From: Maricaulis sp034659015
GTDB taxonomy: Bacteria; Pseudomonadota; Alphaproteobacteria; Caulobacterales; Maricaulaceae
NCBI GenBank assembly: GCA_034659015.1
Contig: JAYEGL010000001.1
Span: 496,001-560,000 of the forward strand
Direction of reading: 5' to 3'
DNA length: 64,000 nucleotides
Shown here piece by piece: positions 41,315 through 50,512 of the stretch. The notes under the pieces are model-generated. The model had not been told where the DNA came from and searched no databases. It saw only the letters and a list, made by a program, of their open reading frames with translations. Numbering within the stretch: position 1 is the stretch's first letter; the number at the start of each line of letters is the position of its first letter. A program made the translations under genes and the position numbers.

Positions 41315-42589
41315 ATGACCAACGAAACGATCTGGACCCGCCGCGAGGCTGCCATCCCGCGCGGCCTGGGCATGATGCACAAAGTGTTCGCCGAGAAGGC
41401 GCTGAATGCGGAAATCTGGGACGTCGAAGGACGGCGCTACCTCGATTTCGCCGCCGGCATCGCGGTGACCAATACCGGCCACAACCACCCCGCCGTGAAG
41501 GCGGCCGTATCGGCGCAGCTGGAGAATTTCTCCCATGTCTGCGCCCAGGTGACGCCCTACGAGCCCTATGTCGCCCTGGCCGAAAGGCTCAACGCCCTCG
41601 CGCCGGGCGAAACGCCGAAGAAGACGATCTTCCTCACCACCGGTGCGGAAGCCGTCGAAAACGCGGTCAAGATTGCCCGGGCTGCGACAGGCCGGCCGGG
41701 CGTGATCGCTTTTTCCGGCGGCTTCCACGGCCGTACCATGATGGGCATGGCCCTGACCGGGAAAGTCGTGCCCTACAAGACCGGTTTCGGCCCCTTCCCG
41801 GGCGACATCCATCATGCGCCCTTCCCGGTGCCCTATCTGGGCATATCCGAAGCCGACTCGCTGGCCGCGCTCGACCGCCTGTTCAAGTCGGACATCGAAC
41901 CGGGCCGGGTCGCGGCAATCATTATCGAGCCGGTGCAGGGCGAAGGCGGCTTCTACGCGGCCTCTCCCGACTTCATGCAGGCGCTGCGCCGTATCTGCGA
42001 CACGCACGGCATCCTGCTGATCGCCGACGAGATCCAGACCGGTTTTGCCCGCACCGGCGCGATGTTCGCCGTCGAGCATGCGGGGATCGAGCCGGACCTG
42101 ATGACCGTTGCCAAGGCGATGGCGGGCGGTTTCCCGATCTCCGGCGTGATCGGCAAGGCCGAGCTGATGGATGCGGCCGGGCCGGGCGGTCTGGGCGGCA
42201 CCTATGGCGGTTCGCCCCTGGGCTGCGCGGCGGGGCTCGCCGTGCTCGAGACCATCGAGACGGAGGGGCTGTGCGAACGCGCCCGGGCGATCGGCGCACG
42301 GATCGTGGAGCGCTGCGAGGCGATCCGGCAGTCGGATACCGGGCTGGGCGATATCCGCACGCTCGGTGCGATGAGCGCCGTGGAGTTCGTCGAGGCGGGC
42401 GACGCCGCCCGGCCCGATGCCGCCCGCACGGCGGCGGTCGTTGCGGCCGCCCGCGAGCAAGGCCTTCTTCTCCTGTCCTGCGGGGTCCGCGGCAATGTCA
42501 TCCGCTTCCTGCCGCCGCTGACCATCCCGATGGATCAGCTGGAGGAGGGGCTCGACCTCTTCGCGGCGGCGGTCAAGGCCAGCCGGTAA
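41315..42589 (+). CDS. gabT: 4-aminobutyrate aminotransferase (class III, GabT type)
   Basis: A 424-residue PLP aminotransferase. The family features are YLDFAAGIAVTNTGHNHP, SGGFHGRTMMGMALTGK, the cofactor Asp238 (LLIADEIQTGFARTG) and PLP-binding Lys267 (TVAKAMAGGFP). It transfers the amino group of GABA, or a close omega-amino acid, to 2-oxoglutarate. It starts 20 bases after gabD and is clearly co-transcribed. Class III enzymes for 5-aminovalerate or beta-alanine look similar, so the exact donor is inferred from the GabD neighbour. Confidence 0.9.
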   Translation: MTNETIWTRREAAIPRGLGMMHKVFAEKALNAEIWDVEGRRYLDFAAGIAVTNTGHNHPAVKAAVSAQLENFSHVCAQVTPYEPYVALAERLNALAPGETPKKTIFLTTGAEAVENAVKIARAATGRPGVIAFSGGFHGRTMMGMALTGKVVPYKTGFGPFPGDIHHAPFPVPYLGISEADSLAALDRLFKSDIEPGRVAAIIIEPVQGEGGFYAASPDFMQALRRICDTHGILLIADEIQTGFARTGAMFAVEHAGIEPDLMTVAKAMAGGFPISGVIGKAELMDAAGPGGLGGTYGGSPLGCAAGLAVLETIETEGLCERARAIGARIVERCEAIRQSDTGLGDIRTLGAMSAVEFVEAGDAARPDAARTAAVVAAAREQGLLLLSCGVRGNVIRFLPPLTIPMDQLEEGLDLFAAAVKASR

Positions 42590-42704
42590 GGCGCGGATAG
42601 CGTCGCCGCCCGGCCGCAGGGCACAGCCGGAAAAGCACCGGCGCCGTTCGGCTGCGGGGCGTCTGGATGTCTCTGCCAGTCCGTGTCAGCCTGCCGGGAG
42701 CGGG

Positions 42705-44246
42705 ATGGCCCGCTGCGGCGGCATGGACAGTGCGATGAGCGAGATTGCGCCCGAACAGGCCGAACTGGTGGCTTTCCTGGCGTCGCCCGAGGCGCACGGG
42801 GGCGAGCGGCCCGAGCGGATCGACACCCATCTCTCCCATGTCTTCCTCACCGAAGACACGGTGCTCAAGCTCAAGCGCGCGATCCGGCTCGACTTTGTCG
42901 ACTATTCCACGCCGGAGCAGCGGCGACGCTATTGCGAACGCGAAGTGGCGGCCAATGCGGCCTGGGCACGCTCGCTCTATTGCGGTGTCGAGCCGGTCCG
43001 CAAAACGCCGGACGGCTTCCTGGTCGGCGGCGCGGATGCCGACGGCGAGCCGGTGGACTGGCTGGTGCGCATGCACCGTTTCGCGGACGGGGACAGGCTG
43101 GACAAACGCCTGGCCGCCGGCACGGTAGCGCTGTCCGATATCGAGGGCTTCGCCGATGCGCTGGCCGGCCAGCATGACGCGGCCGCGCCCGATACCGGCG
43201 CGGGCGGTTCGGACGCTTTCGCGCAGCTCATCGATCAGGTCGGCGGCGATCTGTGCGAGGCCGGCCGCTCTGCCGTCTGGCAGGAACAGGCCGGGCAATG
43301 GCACGACCGCGCGATGGCGGCGTTGAAGGACGTGCGCGGCCTGATCGACCGCCGGGTGAAGGCCGGCCGGGTCAGGCTTTGCCATGGCGATCTGCATCTC
43401 AAGAATATCTGTTACTGGCAGGGCGCGCTGATCGGTTATGACGCGCTCGAATTCGACCCGGCGCTCAGCATGATCGACGTGCTCTACGACATGGCTTTCC
43501 CGGTGATGGACTGCCTGCATTTCCGGGCTGGCTGGGCCGCCAATGCCCTGATGAACCGGTATCTGGCGCGTACCGGCGATTATGACGGCCTGGCGCTGCT
43601 TCCGCTCTATCTCTCCCAGCGGGCGGCGATCCGGGCCATGGCAACGGGCATGGCCGGAAAGACCGGCGATGCCCGGGCCTATCTCGCGCTTGCGCGGGAC
43701 CTGCTGGCGGTGCGGCCGCAGCCGGTCCTGATCGCCCTGGGCGGGCGGTCGGGCAGCGGGAAGTCCACCCTGGCGCGCGCGATCGCGCCCGGGGCCGGCA
43801 TGGCGCCCGGCGCGGTCGTTTTGCGCAGCGACGTGATCCGGAAGGTGCTGGCCGGCGAGGCGCCGGAGGCCCCGCTGCCGGCCTCGGCCTATGGGGCCGG
43901 CATGACGGACCGCGTCTATGAGACGATGGGGGCGACGGCCCGCACCTGCCTGGCGGCCGGGATGTCCTGCATCATGGACGCCACCTTCCTGTCGCGGCCG
44001 GCCGAAGCGGCACTCGAGGCGGCGCGGGAGGGGTTCGAGGGCCGTGTGTTTCCGATCTGGCTGGAGGCGCCGGCCGATGTGCTGCGCGACCGGATCGCGG
44101 CCCGCGGCGCGGATGCCTCGGACGCCGATCTGGCTGTTCTGGAAGGGCAATTGTCACGGCCGGAGCCGGCCGGTTGGACCCCGGTCGACGTCGCCGGATC
44201 GCCGGAGGCGGCGATTGCACATATTCGAAAAGCCCTCGCCGCCTGA
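42705..44246 (+). CDS. Aminoglycoside-phosphotransferase-like / P-loop kinase fusion
   Basis: A 513-residue two-domain protein. The N-terminal part (about 1-340) has a kinase-like phosphotransferase fold with the catalytic loop CHGDLHLKNI and metal-binding YDALEFDP. The C-terminal part (about 345-510) is an AAA/zeta-toxin-like small-molecule kinase domain with the Walker A loop GGRSGSGKSTLAR. This domain pair occurs widely in Proteobacteria without an assigned substrate; true antibiotic resistance is unlikely. I chose ATG 42705 with GGGAG just upstream; ATG 42723 and 42735 are alternatives. It follows gabT but 115 bases away, so co-transcription is uncertain. Confidence 0.8.
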   Translation: MARCGGMDSAMSEIAPEQAELVAFLASPEAHGGERPERIDTHLSHVFLTEDTVLKLKRAIRLDFVDYSTPEQRRRYCEREVAANAAWARSLYCGVEPVRKTPDGFLVGGADADGEPVDWLVRMHRFADGDRLDKRLAAGTVALSDIEGFADALAGQHDAAAPDTGAGGSDAFAQLIDQVGGDLCEAGRSAVWQEQAGQWHDRAMAALKDVRGLIDRRVKAGRVRLCHGDLHLKNICYWQGALIGYDALEFDPALSMIDVLYDMAFPVMDCLHFRAGWAANALMNRYLARTGDYDGLALLPLYLSQRAAIRAMATGMAGKTGDARAYLALARDLLAVRPQPVLIALGGRSGSGKSTLARAIAPGAGMAPGAVVLRSDVIRKVLAGEAPEAPLPASAYGAGMTDRVYETMGATARTCLAAGMSCIMDATFLSRPAEAALEAAREGFEGRVFPIWLEAPADVLRDRIAARGADASDADLAVLEGQLSRPEPAGWTPVDVAGSPEAAIAHIRKALAA

Positions 44247-44317
44247 CACGATGTGGCAAGGCCGGTCGTGCCAGGCGGCGATGCGGGCGGCGGGGCTTGC
44301 CCGATCCCCGCGCCCGG

Positions 44318-46645
44318 TCAGTAGGCTTCCGCGCCGAAGCGGTAGGTCAGGCTGACGCCATAGGTCTGCGGGTCGCCATAGACCAGCTCGTCGAAGCCGA
44401 AGTCGGACACGTCGAACGCGTCCACCGTATAGGTCTCGTCGAAGGCATTGCGGATGAAGGCGGCCAGTTCCCACCGGTCTCCCGGCGCCGTCAGGGCGGC
44501 ACGCGCATTGACCAGCCAGTAGGCGTCCTGGCCGAGCCGTTCGGTATTGGCGTTGTCAAAATACTGGTCGCCCGTATAGGTCGCCGTGGCGCCCAGCGTC
44601 AGCGTGTAGCCGCCGGCAAAGGGCAGGGTCTCGTAGCGGATGCGCGGCACCAGGCTCCACTCCGGCGCGGCGACCATGTCATTGCCCGTGAAGGTCTGGC
44701 CGATCGGCGTCACGAAGTCGGTATAGCTCGCGTCCAGATAGGTCGCCGACAGGCCGATCTCCAGGCCGTTGGCCGGCAAAGCGAGAAGCTCCAGCTCCAC
44801 GCCGGAAATCTCCGCTTCCTCGGCATTGAACAGGGTTTGTGTCGGCACGCCGCCGGGGGCGAGACCGTACACCTGCAGGTTCGAGTAGTCGTAGAAGAAG
44901 GCCGCCGCATTGGCCCGCAGCATGCGATCGAACCATTCCGACTTGATGCCCACTTCCCAGGCCGTCAGCTCTTCCGGCTCGACGATCGAGGCCTCGACCG
45001 GATCCGAGGAGGCGCCGGTATTGAAACCGCCGCTCTTGAAGCCGCGCGACAGCGAGCCGTAGACCATGACATCGTCCGTGGCCTGGTAGGACAGGGCGAG
45101 GCGGTAGGTCGGCTCCTCGTCGGATACGGTGTCCGTGGGATAGGTGCCGGTATCCAGCAGCGGATAATAAAGCGGGGCCGGCTCGCTGAGCGGGACCGCG
45201 TCCACCGGTCCGGCATAGGAGCGGTGGGTCAGCTCGCGCTCTTCCCAGGTGAAGCGCGCGCCCAGCGTGGCGGTCAGGCGGGGCGTCAGTTCGTAATCGG
45301 TCTGGGCGAAGACGGCGAAGGTCTCGAGCTCCTGGGTGTATTCGCGGTCGATCCGCGCGATGAAGTTCACGAGGTCGAAATAGGGCTGGCCGGGCGTGGG
45401 ACTGGCGCCGGCAAGCAGTTCGAAATTGTCTCGGCCTTCAAGCGTGTCCGTCAGGTAGAAGGCGCCGGCGATCACCGAGAGCGGGCCGTCCCATTGCGAG
45501 GCGAGCCGGATTTCCTGGCTGAACTGTTCCGTGCGGTCGTTGATGTATTCCTCGGTCAGCCGGTTCGGCGAGGCGTCCACCTCCAGCAGGATCTCGCGTT
45601 CGGCCTCCAGATAGCCCGTCACCGAGGTCAGGGCGAAATTGCCCAGATCCCAGTCGATGCGCAGGCTGGCGGAGACGGTGTCGATATCCTCCGGCGTGCG
45701 GGCCATGTTTTCCGCGCCGGAATAGGGATCGGCATCGTCGAAATAGCCGAAGGCGTCGCCGCACATGCTGCCCGACGGGCCGCACACCCGGTCGAACTCG
45801 GTCAGGCCCAGTTCGCCGGTCGTGTAGTTGATCAGGCCCTGGCTCTCATAGGAGCGCGCGCTGGAGCGGCTGCGGCCGACCTCGACCTTGCCGAGCACGG
45901 ACAGGGTCGCACTGGGCTCGTAGAGCAGCTGGATGCGCGCGGCCTGAAAGTCGGTGTCGTTGCGATCGACGGTGGAACCGTTCGGCAGGGTCACGTCGCG
46001 CGTGCCGTCGCGCGTATTGGAGACGCCGGAAATACGCAGGGCGAGCTGGTCGCCGAGCGGAATGTCCATCGCGCCTTCCAGGTCGAACTGGTCGAACCGG
46101 CCATAGGTGCCGGTGACATAGCCGCCGAACGCGTCGCCCGGCGGGCGGGTCGCCACATTGAGGACGCCGCCCGTCGTGTTGCGGCCGTAAAGCGTGCCCT
46201 GCGGACCCTTGAGCACTTCCACGCGCTCCAGGTCGTAGAGCTGGAACATCTGGCCGATGGTGGAGTTGTAGAACACGTCGTCGACGGTCACGCCGACCGC
46301 GCCGCTATTGGCGGGGTTGAAGTCGTTGATGCCCACGCCGCGCAGGAAAATGGTCGGGTTGGAGGCGGAAAAGCTCGACTTGATCTGAAGCCCGGCGACC
46401 TGTTGGGAAAGATCGGCCGCGTCGCGGTAATCGCCTTCGCGCAGTCTTTCCGTGTCCAGCGCAGTGAGCGCGATGGGCACGTCCTGCTGGGAGGCCTGGC
46501 GGCGCTCGGCAGTGACCGTGATCACGTCGAGCGCGCGTCGGGGTGAGGCCTCCGGATCTGCGCCCTCCTGGGCCTGCGCGGCCCCGGCCAGCACAAGTGT
46601 CGAAGCGGTCGCGGCCAGAATGGCCTTGTTGAATGAGCGTCCCAT
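44318..46645 (-). CDS. TonB-dependent receptor of the betaine-like cluster
   Basis: A 775-residue receptor with a signal peptide ending near GAAQAQ (residues 21-26), TonB-box-like DVITVTAERRQAS, and a plug with VEVLKGPQGTLYGRNTTGG. The barrel ends with a C-terminal Tyr, slightly unusual since Phe is commonest. GGGGAGAGGAC precedes ATG 46645. The frame stays open far upstream inside betB, but the signal peptide and ribosome site define the start. It lies 32 bases after betB in the same direction, so the two form an operon, and the receptor probably imports the substrate oxidised by BetA/BetB. Confidence 0.92.
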   Translation of the reverse strand: MGRSFNKAILAATASTLVLAGAAQAQEGADPEASPRRALDVITVTAERRQASQQDVPIALTALDTERLREGDYRDAADLSQQVAGLQIKSSFSASNPTIFLRGVGINDFNPANSGAVGVTVDDVFYNSTIGQMFQLYDLERVEVLKGPQGTLYGRNTTGGVLNVATRPPGDAFGGYVTGTYGRFDQFDLEGAMDIPLGDQLALRISGVSNTRDGTRDVTLPNGSTVDRNDTDFQAARIQLLYEPSATLSVLGKVEVGRSRSSARSYESQGLINYTTGELGLTEFDRVCGPSGSMCGDAFGYFDDADPYSGAENMARTPEDIDTVSASLRIDWDLGNFALTSVTGYLEAEREILLEVDASPNRLTEEYINDRTEQFSQEIRLASQWDGPLSVIAGAFYLTDTLEGRDNFELLAGASPTPGQPYFDLVNFIARIDREYTQELETFAVFAQTDYELTPRLTATLGARFTWEERELTHRSYAGPVDAVPLSEPAPLYYPLLDTGTYPTDTVSDEEPTYRLALSYQATDDVMVYGSLSRGFKSGGFNTGASSDPVEASIVEPEELTAWEVGIKSEWFDRMLRANAAAFFYDYSNLQVYGLAPGGVPTQTLFNAEEAEISGVELELLALPANGLEIGLSATYLDASYTDFVTPIGQTFTGNDMVAAPEWSLVPRIRYETLPFAGGYTLTLGATATYTGDQYFDNANTERLGQDAYWLVNARAALTAPGDRWELAAFIRNAFDETYTVDAFDVSDFGFDELVYGDPQTYGVSLTYRFGAEAY

Positions 46646-46677
46646 ATGTCCTCTCCCCGTTTGTCTTGTTGTAAAGG

Positions 46678-48135
46678 TCAGAAGGGCAGCTCCTCGTCCT
46701 CCATCTGGACGAAGACGCTTTTCTTCTGCGTGTATTCCTGGAGCACGTCCCAGCCGTTTTCGCGGCCGATGCCGGACTGCTTGTAGCCCCCGAAGGGGAT
46801 CTGCATGGGCTGGGCCTGATAGGTGTTGATCCAGAACATGCCGGTCTGGATGCGCGCGGCCACCCGGTGGGCCCGGGTCAGGTCGCGCGTGACGACACCG
46901 CCGGCCAGGCCGTAATCCGATGCATTGGCCCGCGTGACAGCTTCTTCCTCGTCGGAGAAGCGCAGCAGGGTCATGACCGGGCCGAAGATTTCCTCGCGCA
47001 CATGTTCCATGTCGTCGGTGCTGTCGCCGATCACGGTCGGTGCGTAGAAGGCGCCGCCCTCGCAGCCGGCGACCTCGACGCTGTGGCCGCCGCAAAGGAT
47101 GCTGGCCCCCGCGGCGCGGGCACGGTCGACAAAGCCCGCGACTACCTCGCCATGTTGCTTCGAGATCAGCGCGCCCACCTGGGTGTCCGGATCCGTCGGA
47201 TCGCCGACCCGGATCTTCGCGGTGCGTGCGAGAATGTGTTCGACGACGGCGTCGTAGATGTCGTCCTGGATGAAGACGCGCGTGCCGTTGGCGCAGATCT
47301 CGCCCTGGGTCAGGAAATTGGCGTAGAGCGCGAGCCGTGCGGCGCGCTCCGGATCGGCATCGTCGAAGATGATGAAGGGCGACTTGCCGCCGAGCTCCAG
47401 CGAGACCTCCTTGAGGCGCGGCGAGGCCGCTTCCATCACCTTGCGGCCCGTGGGCGCGCTGCCGGTCAGCGAGACCTTTTCCACCTGCGGATGGGCGGCC
47501 AGCGCCGCGCCCGGGCCGCGCTCGCCCTGCAGCACGTTGAATACGCCCGGCGGCAGGCCCGCCTCGATATAGATCTCGGCCAGGTTCACTGCATTGACCG
47601 GCGTCAGCTCGGACGGCTTGAAGATCATGGCGTTGCCGCAGGCGAGCGCCGGGGCCGATTTCCAGCAGGCGATCTGCAGCGGATAGTTCCAGGCGCCCAG
47701 CCCGGCGCACACGCCCAGCGGCTCGCGGCGGGTGTAGTAGAAGCCGGATCCGAAATCCTGGTACTCGCCCTGGATGGAGCCGGCGAGATTGGCGTAGTGC
47801 TCGATCGCGTCCGCGCCGGTCTGCACGTCGACCGTCGAGGCTTCGCCGATCGGTTTGCCGGTATCCGCCACCTCGATGGCGGCGAGTTCGTCATTGCGTT
47901 CGCGGAGTATCTCCGCCGCGCGGCGCAGGATGCGGCCGCGTTCCTCAGCCGCCATGGCGGCCCAGATGGCCTGGCCGCGAACGGCCGAGGCGATGGCGGC
48001 CTCGATCTGGTCGGAACTGGCCTCGCGGAAACGGCCCAGCGTTTCGCCGGTTGCCGGATTGACGCAGTCGAATGCGGCCTCGCCCGCGCCGGCGACGCGC
48101 TTGCCGTCAATGAACAGGTCGATGCTGAAACTCAC
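46678..48135 (-). CDS. betB: Betaine-aldehyde dehydrogenase type aldehyde dehydrogenase
   Basis: A 485-residue aldehyde dehydrogenase with clear resemblance to BetB: YTRREPLGVCAGLGAWNYPLQI, KSAPALACGNAMIFKPSE, LKEVSLELGGKSPFIIF and GGYKQSGIGRENG. Active-site residues are Asn150, Lys173, Glu247 and Cys281 (TQGEICANGTRVFI). It starts with GTG at 48135, with AAGG 8 bases upstream. The expected reaction is betaine aldehyde, or another amino-aldehyde, to the acid. It is divergent from the hydroxyacid dehydrogenase gene, and the gap holds a TetR-type operator at 48171-48188. Confidence 0.9.
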   Translation of the reverse strand: MSFSIDLFIDGKRVAGAGEAAFDCVNPATGETLGRFREASSDQIEAAIASAVRGQAIWAAMAAEERGRILRRAAEILRERNDELAAIEVADTGKPIGEASTVDVQTGADAIEHYANLAGSIQGEYQDFGSGFYYTRREPLGVCAGLGAWNYPLQIACWKSAPALACGNAMIFKPSELTPVNAVNLAEIYIEAGLPPGVFNVLQGERGPGAALAAHPQVEKVSLTGSAPTGRKVMEAASPRLKEVSLELGGKSPFIIFDDADPERAARLALYANFLTQGEICANGTRVFIQDDIYDAVVEHILARTAKIRVGDPTDPDTQVGALISKQHGEVVAGFVDRARAAGASILCGGHSVEVAGCEGGAFYAPTVIGDSTDDMEHVREEIFGPVMTLLRFSDEEEAVTRANASDYGLAGGVVTRDLTRAHRVAARIQTGMFWINTYQAQPMQIPFGGYKQSGIGRENGWDVLQEYTQKKSVFVQMEDEELPF

Positions 48136-48170
48136 GGTAATTGCCTTGTTGATCCCGTTATCGAGAAAAA

Positions 48171-48188
48171 TAATTGCACGGCCAATTA
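48171..48188. promoter_or_regulatory. TetR-type operator TAATTG-N6-CAATTA
   Basis: A perfect 6-base inverted repeat with 6-base spacing in the divergent betB/hydroxyacid-dehydrogenase promoter. It is related to the site at 50513-50530: both fit TWAYTG-N6-CAATTA and both continue as CCAATTACNTTTT. It is a likely target of the nearby BetI-like regulators. Confidence 0.65.
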
Positions 48189-48270
48189 CTTTTTGTCAAA
48201 TAGCGGGCTTCGACGTCCGGCGCGCGGAGCGGGCCGGCGGTCAGGGATCGAGCAGACAAGCGGGGACGCC

Positions 48271-49182
48271 ATGCGTATCGGGTTTATCGGACTGGGCAAT
48301 ATGGGGGCGAACATGGCGATGGTGCTGGCGCGGGCCGGCCGCCAGCTGACCGTCCACGACATCGAGCGCGAGCGCGCAAGCGCTCTGGAAGCAGCCGGTG
48401 TGCGGTGGGCGGACACGCCTCGGGACTGTGCGCAGGATGCCGATATCCTGATCACCTCGCTGCCGCGGCCGCAGACCGTGGAAGCGGTGATGCTGGGCGA
48501 GACCGGCGCGCTGGACGGCCTCGGCAAGGGCGCGATCTGGGTGGACACCACGACGAATGACGCCGATGTGGTCGAGCGCATTGCTGCGCTGGCCGCCGAA
48601 CGCGGTGCCCATACGGTCGACTCGCCGGTCACCGGGGCCGTCGACGGGGCCCGGCGCGGCGAGCTGACCCTGTTTGCCGGCGGCGCCCCGCAAGTGCTCG
48701 ACGCTGTCGACCCGGTCCTGTCCCAGATGGGCCGCGTGATCAGATGCGGACCGCTGGGCACGGGCAATGCGGTCAAGCTGGTGACGAACTATCTCTGGTT
48801 CACCCATGCGGCGGTAATCGGCGAGGGCCTCATGCTCGGCAAACGGGCCGGAGTCGAGCTCGACGTGCTCTGGGACGCGATCAAGGACAGCGTCGGCGAC
48901 AGTTTCGTCGCGCGCCACGACGCGCCCTCGATCTTCGCCGGGCACTATGATCCCTCCTTCACGCTGGGGCTGTGCCTCAAGGATATCCGCCTGTGCCAAA
49001 AGCTGGCCAGGCGCGGCGGCACGCCCATCCCGGTCGGCGAGCGGGTCGCCGAACGCTTCGCCATGGCGGCCGGGGCCTATGGCGAGGATGAGGGCGAGCT
49101 GCATGTCGCCAGGCTGATCGAGGACGAGACCGGAACCGATCTGCGCCTCGAGGGGGACTGGCCCCTGCACTGGGAAGCCTGA
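48271..49182 (+). CDS. 3-hydroxyisobutyrate-dehydrogenase-family oxidoreductase
   Basis: A 303-residue beta-hydroxyacid dehydrogenase. The NAD(P)-binding loop is GFIGLGNMGANMA (4-16), the substrate-binding signature DSPVTGAVDGARRGELTLFAGG is at 117-138, and the catalytic lysine is Lys169 (GTGNAVKLVTN). It oxidises a 3-hydroxy acid or reduces the matching semialdehyde. ATG 48271 opens the protein exactly at the Rossmann fold; the open frame upstream is antisense to betB. This enzyme is not part of ordinary choline oxidation, so it points to an extra step in this pathway. It faces the betB operon across the operator. Confidence 0.9.
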   Translation: MRIGFIGLGNMGANMAMVLARAGRQLTVHDIERERASALEAAGVRWADTPRDCAQDADILITSLPRPQTVEAVMLGETGALDGLGKGAIWVDTTTNDADVVERIAALAAERGAHTVDSPVTGAVDGARRGELTLFAGGAPQVLDAVDPVLSQMGRVIRCGPLGTGNAVKLVTNYLWFTHAAVIGEGLMLGKRAGVELDVLWDAIKDSVGDSFVARHDAPSIFAGHYDPSFTLGLCLKDIRLCQKLARRGGTPIPVGERVAERFAMAAGAYGEDEGELHVARLIEDETGTDLRLEGDWPLHWEA

Positions 49183-49183
49183 T

Positions 49184-49774
49184 TCAGCTGCGGGTGAGGG
49201 CGCCGAGGCGGGCCGCCAGGCTGTTGCGCATCAGGGTCCGCGCCGTTTCCGGGGTGAGGCTCGACGTCTCCTGGGCGTGCGCAATCCAGAGCCCGTCGAT
49301 CATCATGGCGAATTCCAGGGTCAGCGTTTCAACGCTGGCGGCCGGGACGAGGCGGGCGAGCCCGGTGCGCAGGCTGCGGCAGAGCAGGCGGTAGTTCAGC
49401 GTCTCGGCCCGGGCGAGGCCGGGGCTGCTCTGGGCGTTGGCCCAGAAATGGGCCCAGACGACGCAGGCCTCATGGGTAAAGACATGGTCGGCGAACTTGG
49501 AGGTAATGACGGCTTCCAGCCGCTCCCGGTCATTGCCTGCGTTCGCGACGGCCCGTCTTTCCTCATCCAGGGCGCCGCGCAGAAGAAACCGCATCGCGGC
49601 TTCCAGAAGATCGGTCTTGTTGGAGAAATGCCGGTAGATCGTGCCGCTGGTGACACCGGCATGGGCGGCGATGCGCTGGATGGTGGATTCGGCGTATCCA
49701 TAGCGGTTGATGCAGGCGATGGTCGCCTCGATCAGCGAGCGTTTGCGTTCTTCCTTGGCTTGCCGGCGTCCCAT
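49184..49774 (-). CDS. TetR-family regulator, BetI-like (first of a tandem pair)
   Basis: A 196-residue regulator with an N-terminal helix-turn-helix (ESTIQRIAAHAGVTSGTIYRHFSNKTDLLEA, residues about 28-60) and a ligand-binding domain that ends in a BetI-like helix (LEFAMMIDGLWIAHAQETSSLTPETARTL). Its ATG overlaps the stop of the second TetR gene by one base (TGATG), so the two are translated together. BetI proteins repress choline-oxidation genes and respond to choline. Having two such genes side by side suggests two ligands or a heterodimer. The operators at 48171 and 50513 are the likely targets. Confidence 0.9.
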   Translation of the reverse strand: MGRRQAKEERKRSLIEATIACINRYGYAESTIQRIAAHAGVTSGTIYRHFSNKTDLLEAAMRFLLRGALDEERRAVANAGNDRERLEAVITSKFADHVFTHEACVVWAHFWANAQSSPGLARAETLNYRLLCRSLRTGLARLVPAASVETLTLEFAMMIDGLWIAHAQETSSLTPETARTLMRNSLAARLGALTRS

Positions 49775-50379
49775 CAGCACGCCTCCGGAGCCGGGCGCGC
49801 GGCGGCCTGCAGCCGGCCATCCAGATAGCCGAAGGCGATCGTTCGCGCCTGTGCGGGGCTCAGCGCATCTCCGGTCTGCGCCTTGCGGATCCACAACCCG
49901 TCCACCAGGGCGATCAGCTCGTGGGCGATCGCGTCGGCCTCGCCGGCCGGGACGAGCTGCTTGAGTGCGTCCACCAGCGTGCCGCGGAAGCGCCCGGCAT
50001 TGATGCGTTCCAGCCGTGCGAGTTTTTCGTGGCGCGAGGTCTCCGACCAGAACTGCAGCCACACGAAACAGGTCTGCTCGGTGAATATCCGCTCGGACAG
50101 GTTGGCGCCGATGGTTGCCCGCAGTCTTTCCAGCGGCGTTTCCGCTCCGGCCAGCTGTTCCACGAGCAGGTCGGACAGGTCCGACATCAGCGCGCGCATG
50201 GCGGCGGCAAACAGTTCTTCCTTGCTCTTGAAGTGATAGTGGATATTGCCGCCGGACAGCCCGGCCTCTTCGGCAATCCGCAGGACCGTCGCGTCATGAA
50301 ATCCGTATTTGTGGATGGCCGACAGGGTCGCCCGGACCAGGTGCCGCTGCCGTTCATCCCTGGAAAGTCTCTTGCGCAC
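49774..50379 (-). CDS. TetR-family regulator, BetI-like (second of the pair)
   Basis: A 201-residue regulator. The helix-turn-helix segment GFHDATVLRIAEEAGLSGGNIHYHFKSKEELF and the C-terminal segment ELIALVDGLWIRKAQTGDALSPAQARTI follow the BetI pattern even more closely than its partner does. The start is GTG 50379 (VRKRLSRDERQRHL), which places the DNA-binding helices at the usual distance; the frame stays open further upstream, but nothing conserved is there. It is divergent from the PhyH-betA-MFS operon with an operator in the 209-base gap. Confidence 0.88.
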   Translation of the reverse strand: MRKRLSRDERQRHLVRATLSAIHKYGFHDATVLRIAEEAGLSGGNIHYHFKSKEELFAAAMRALMSDLSDLLVEQLAGAETPLERLRATIGANLSERIFTEQTCFVWLQFWSETSRHEKLARLERINAGRFRGTLVDALKQLVPAGEADAIAHELIALVDGLWIRKAQTGDALSPAQARTIAFGYLDGRLQAAARPAPEAC

Positions 50380-50512
50380 GACCGTCCCGTACCGCTCCGT
50401 CTGGTGCCGCGCCAACGTGCGGCTGCATCCCTGGGTCGGTAGCGTGGACCGGGTGCGGGTACAAGGGGCGTTGCCCGTCCCGGAACGCTCCGAAGGGCTC
50501 CGACCAAAATAC

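Noticed and set aside
42705..44246. Aminoglycoside resistance gene
   Set aside because: Only the general phosphotransferase fold is shared. The fusion to a P-loop kinase is typical of a housekeeping-type family of unknown substrate, and there is no mobile context.
44318..47710. Possible fusion of the TBDR with an N-terminal extension
   Set aside because: The extra residues are an out-of-frame reading of betB. A signal peptide and ribosome site mark the start at 46645.
46867..49182. Possible large protein containing the hydroxyacid dehydrogenase
   Set aside because: Everything before 48271 is antisense to betB, and ATG 48271 opens the Rossmann fold exactly.
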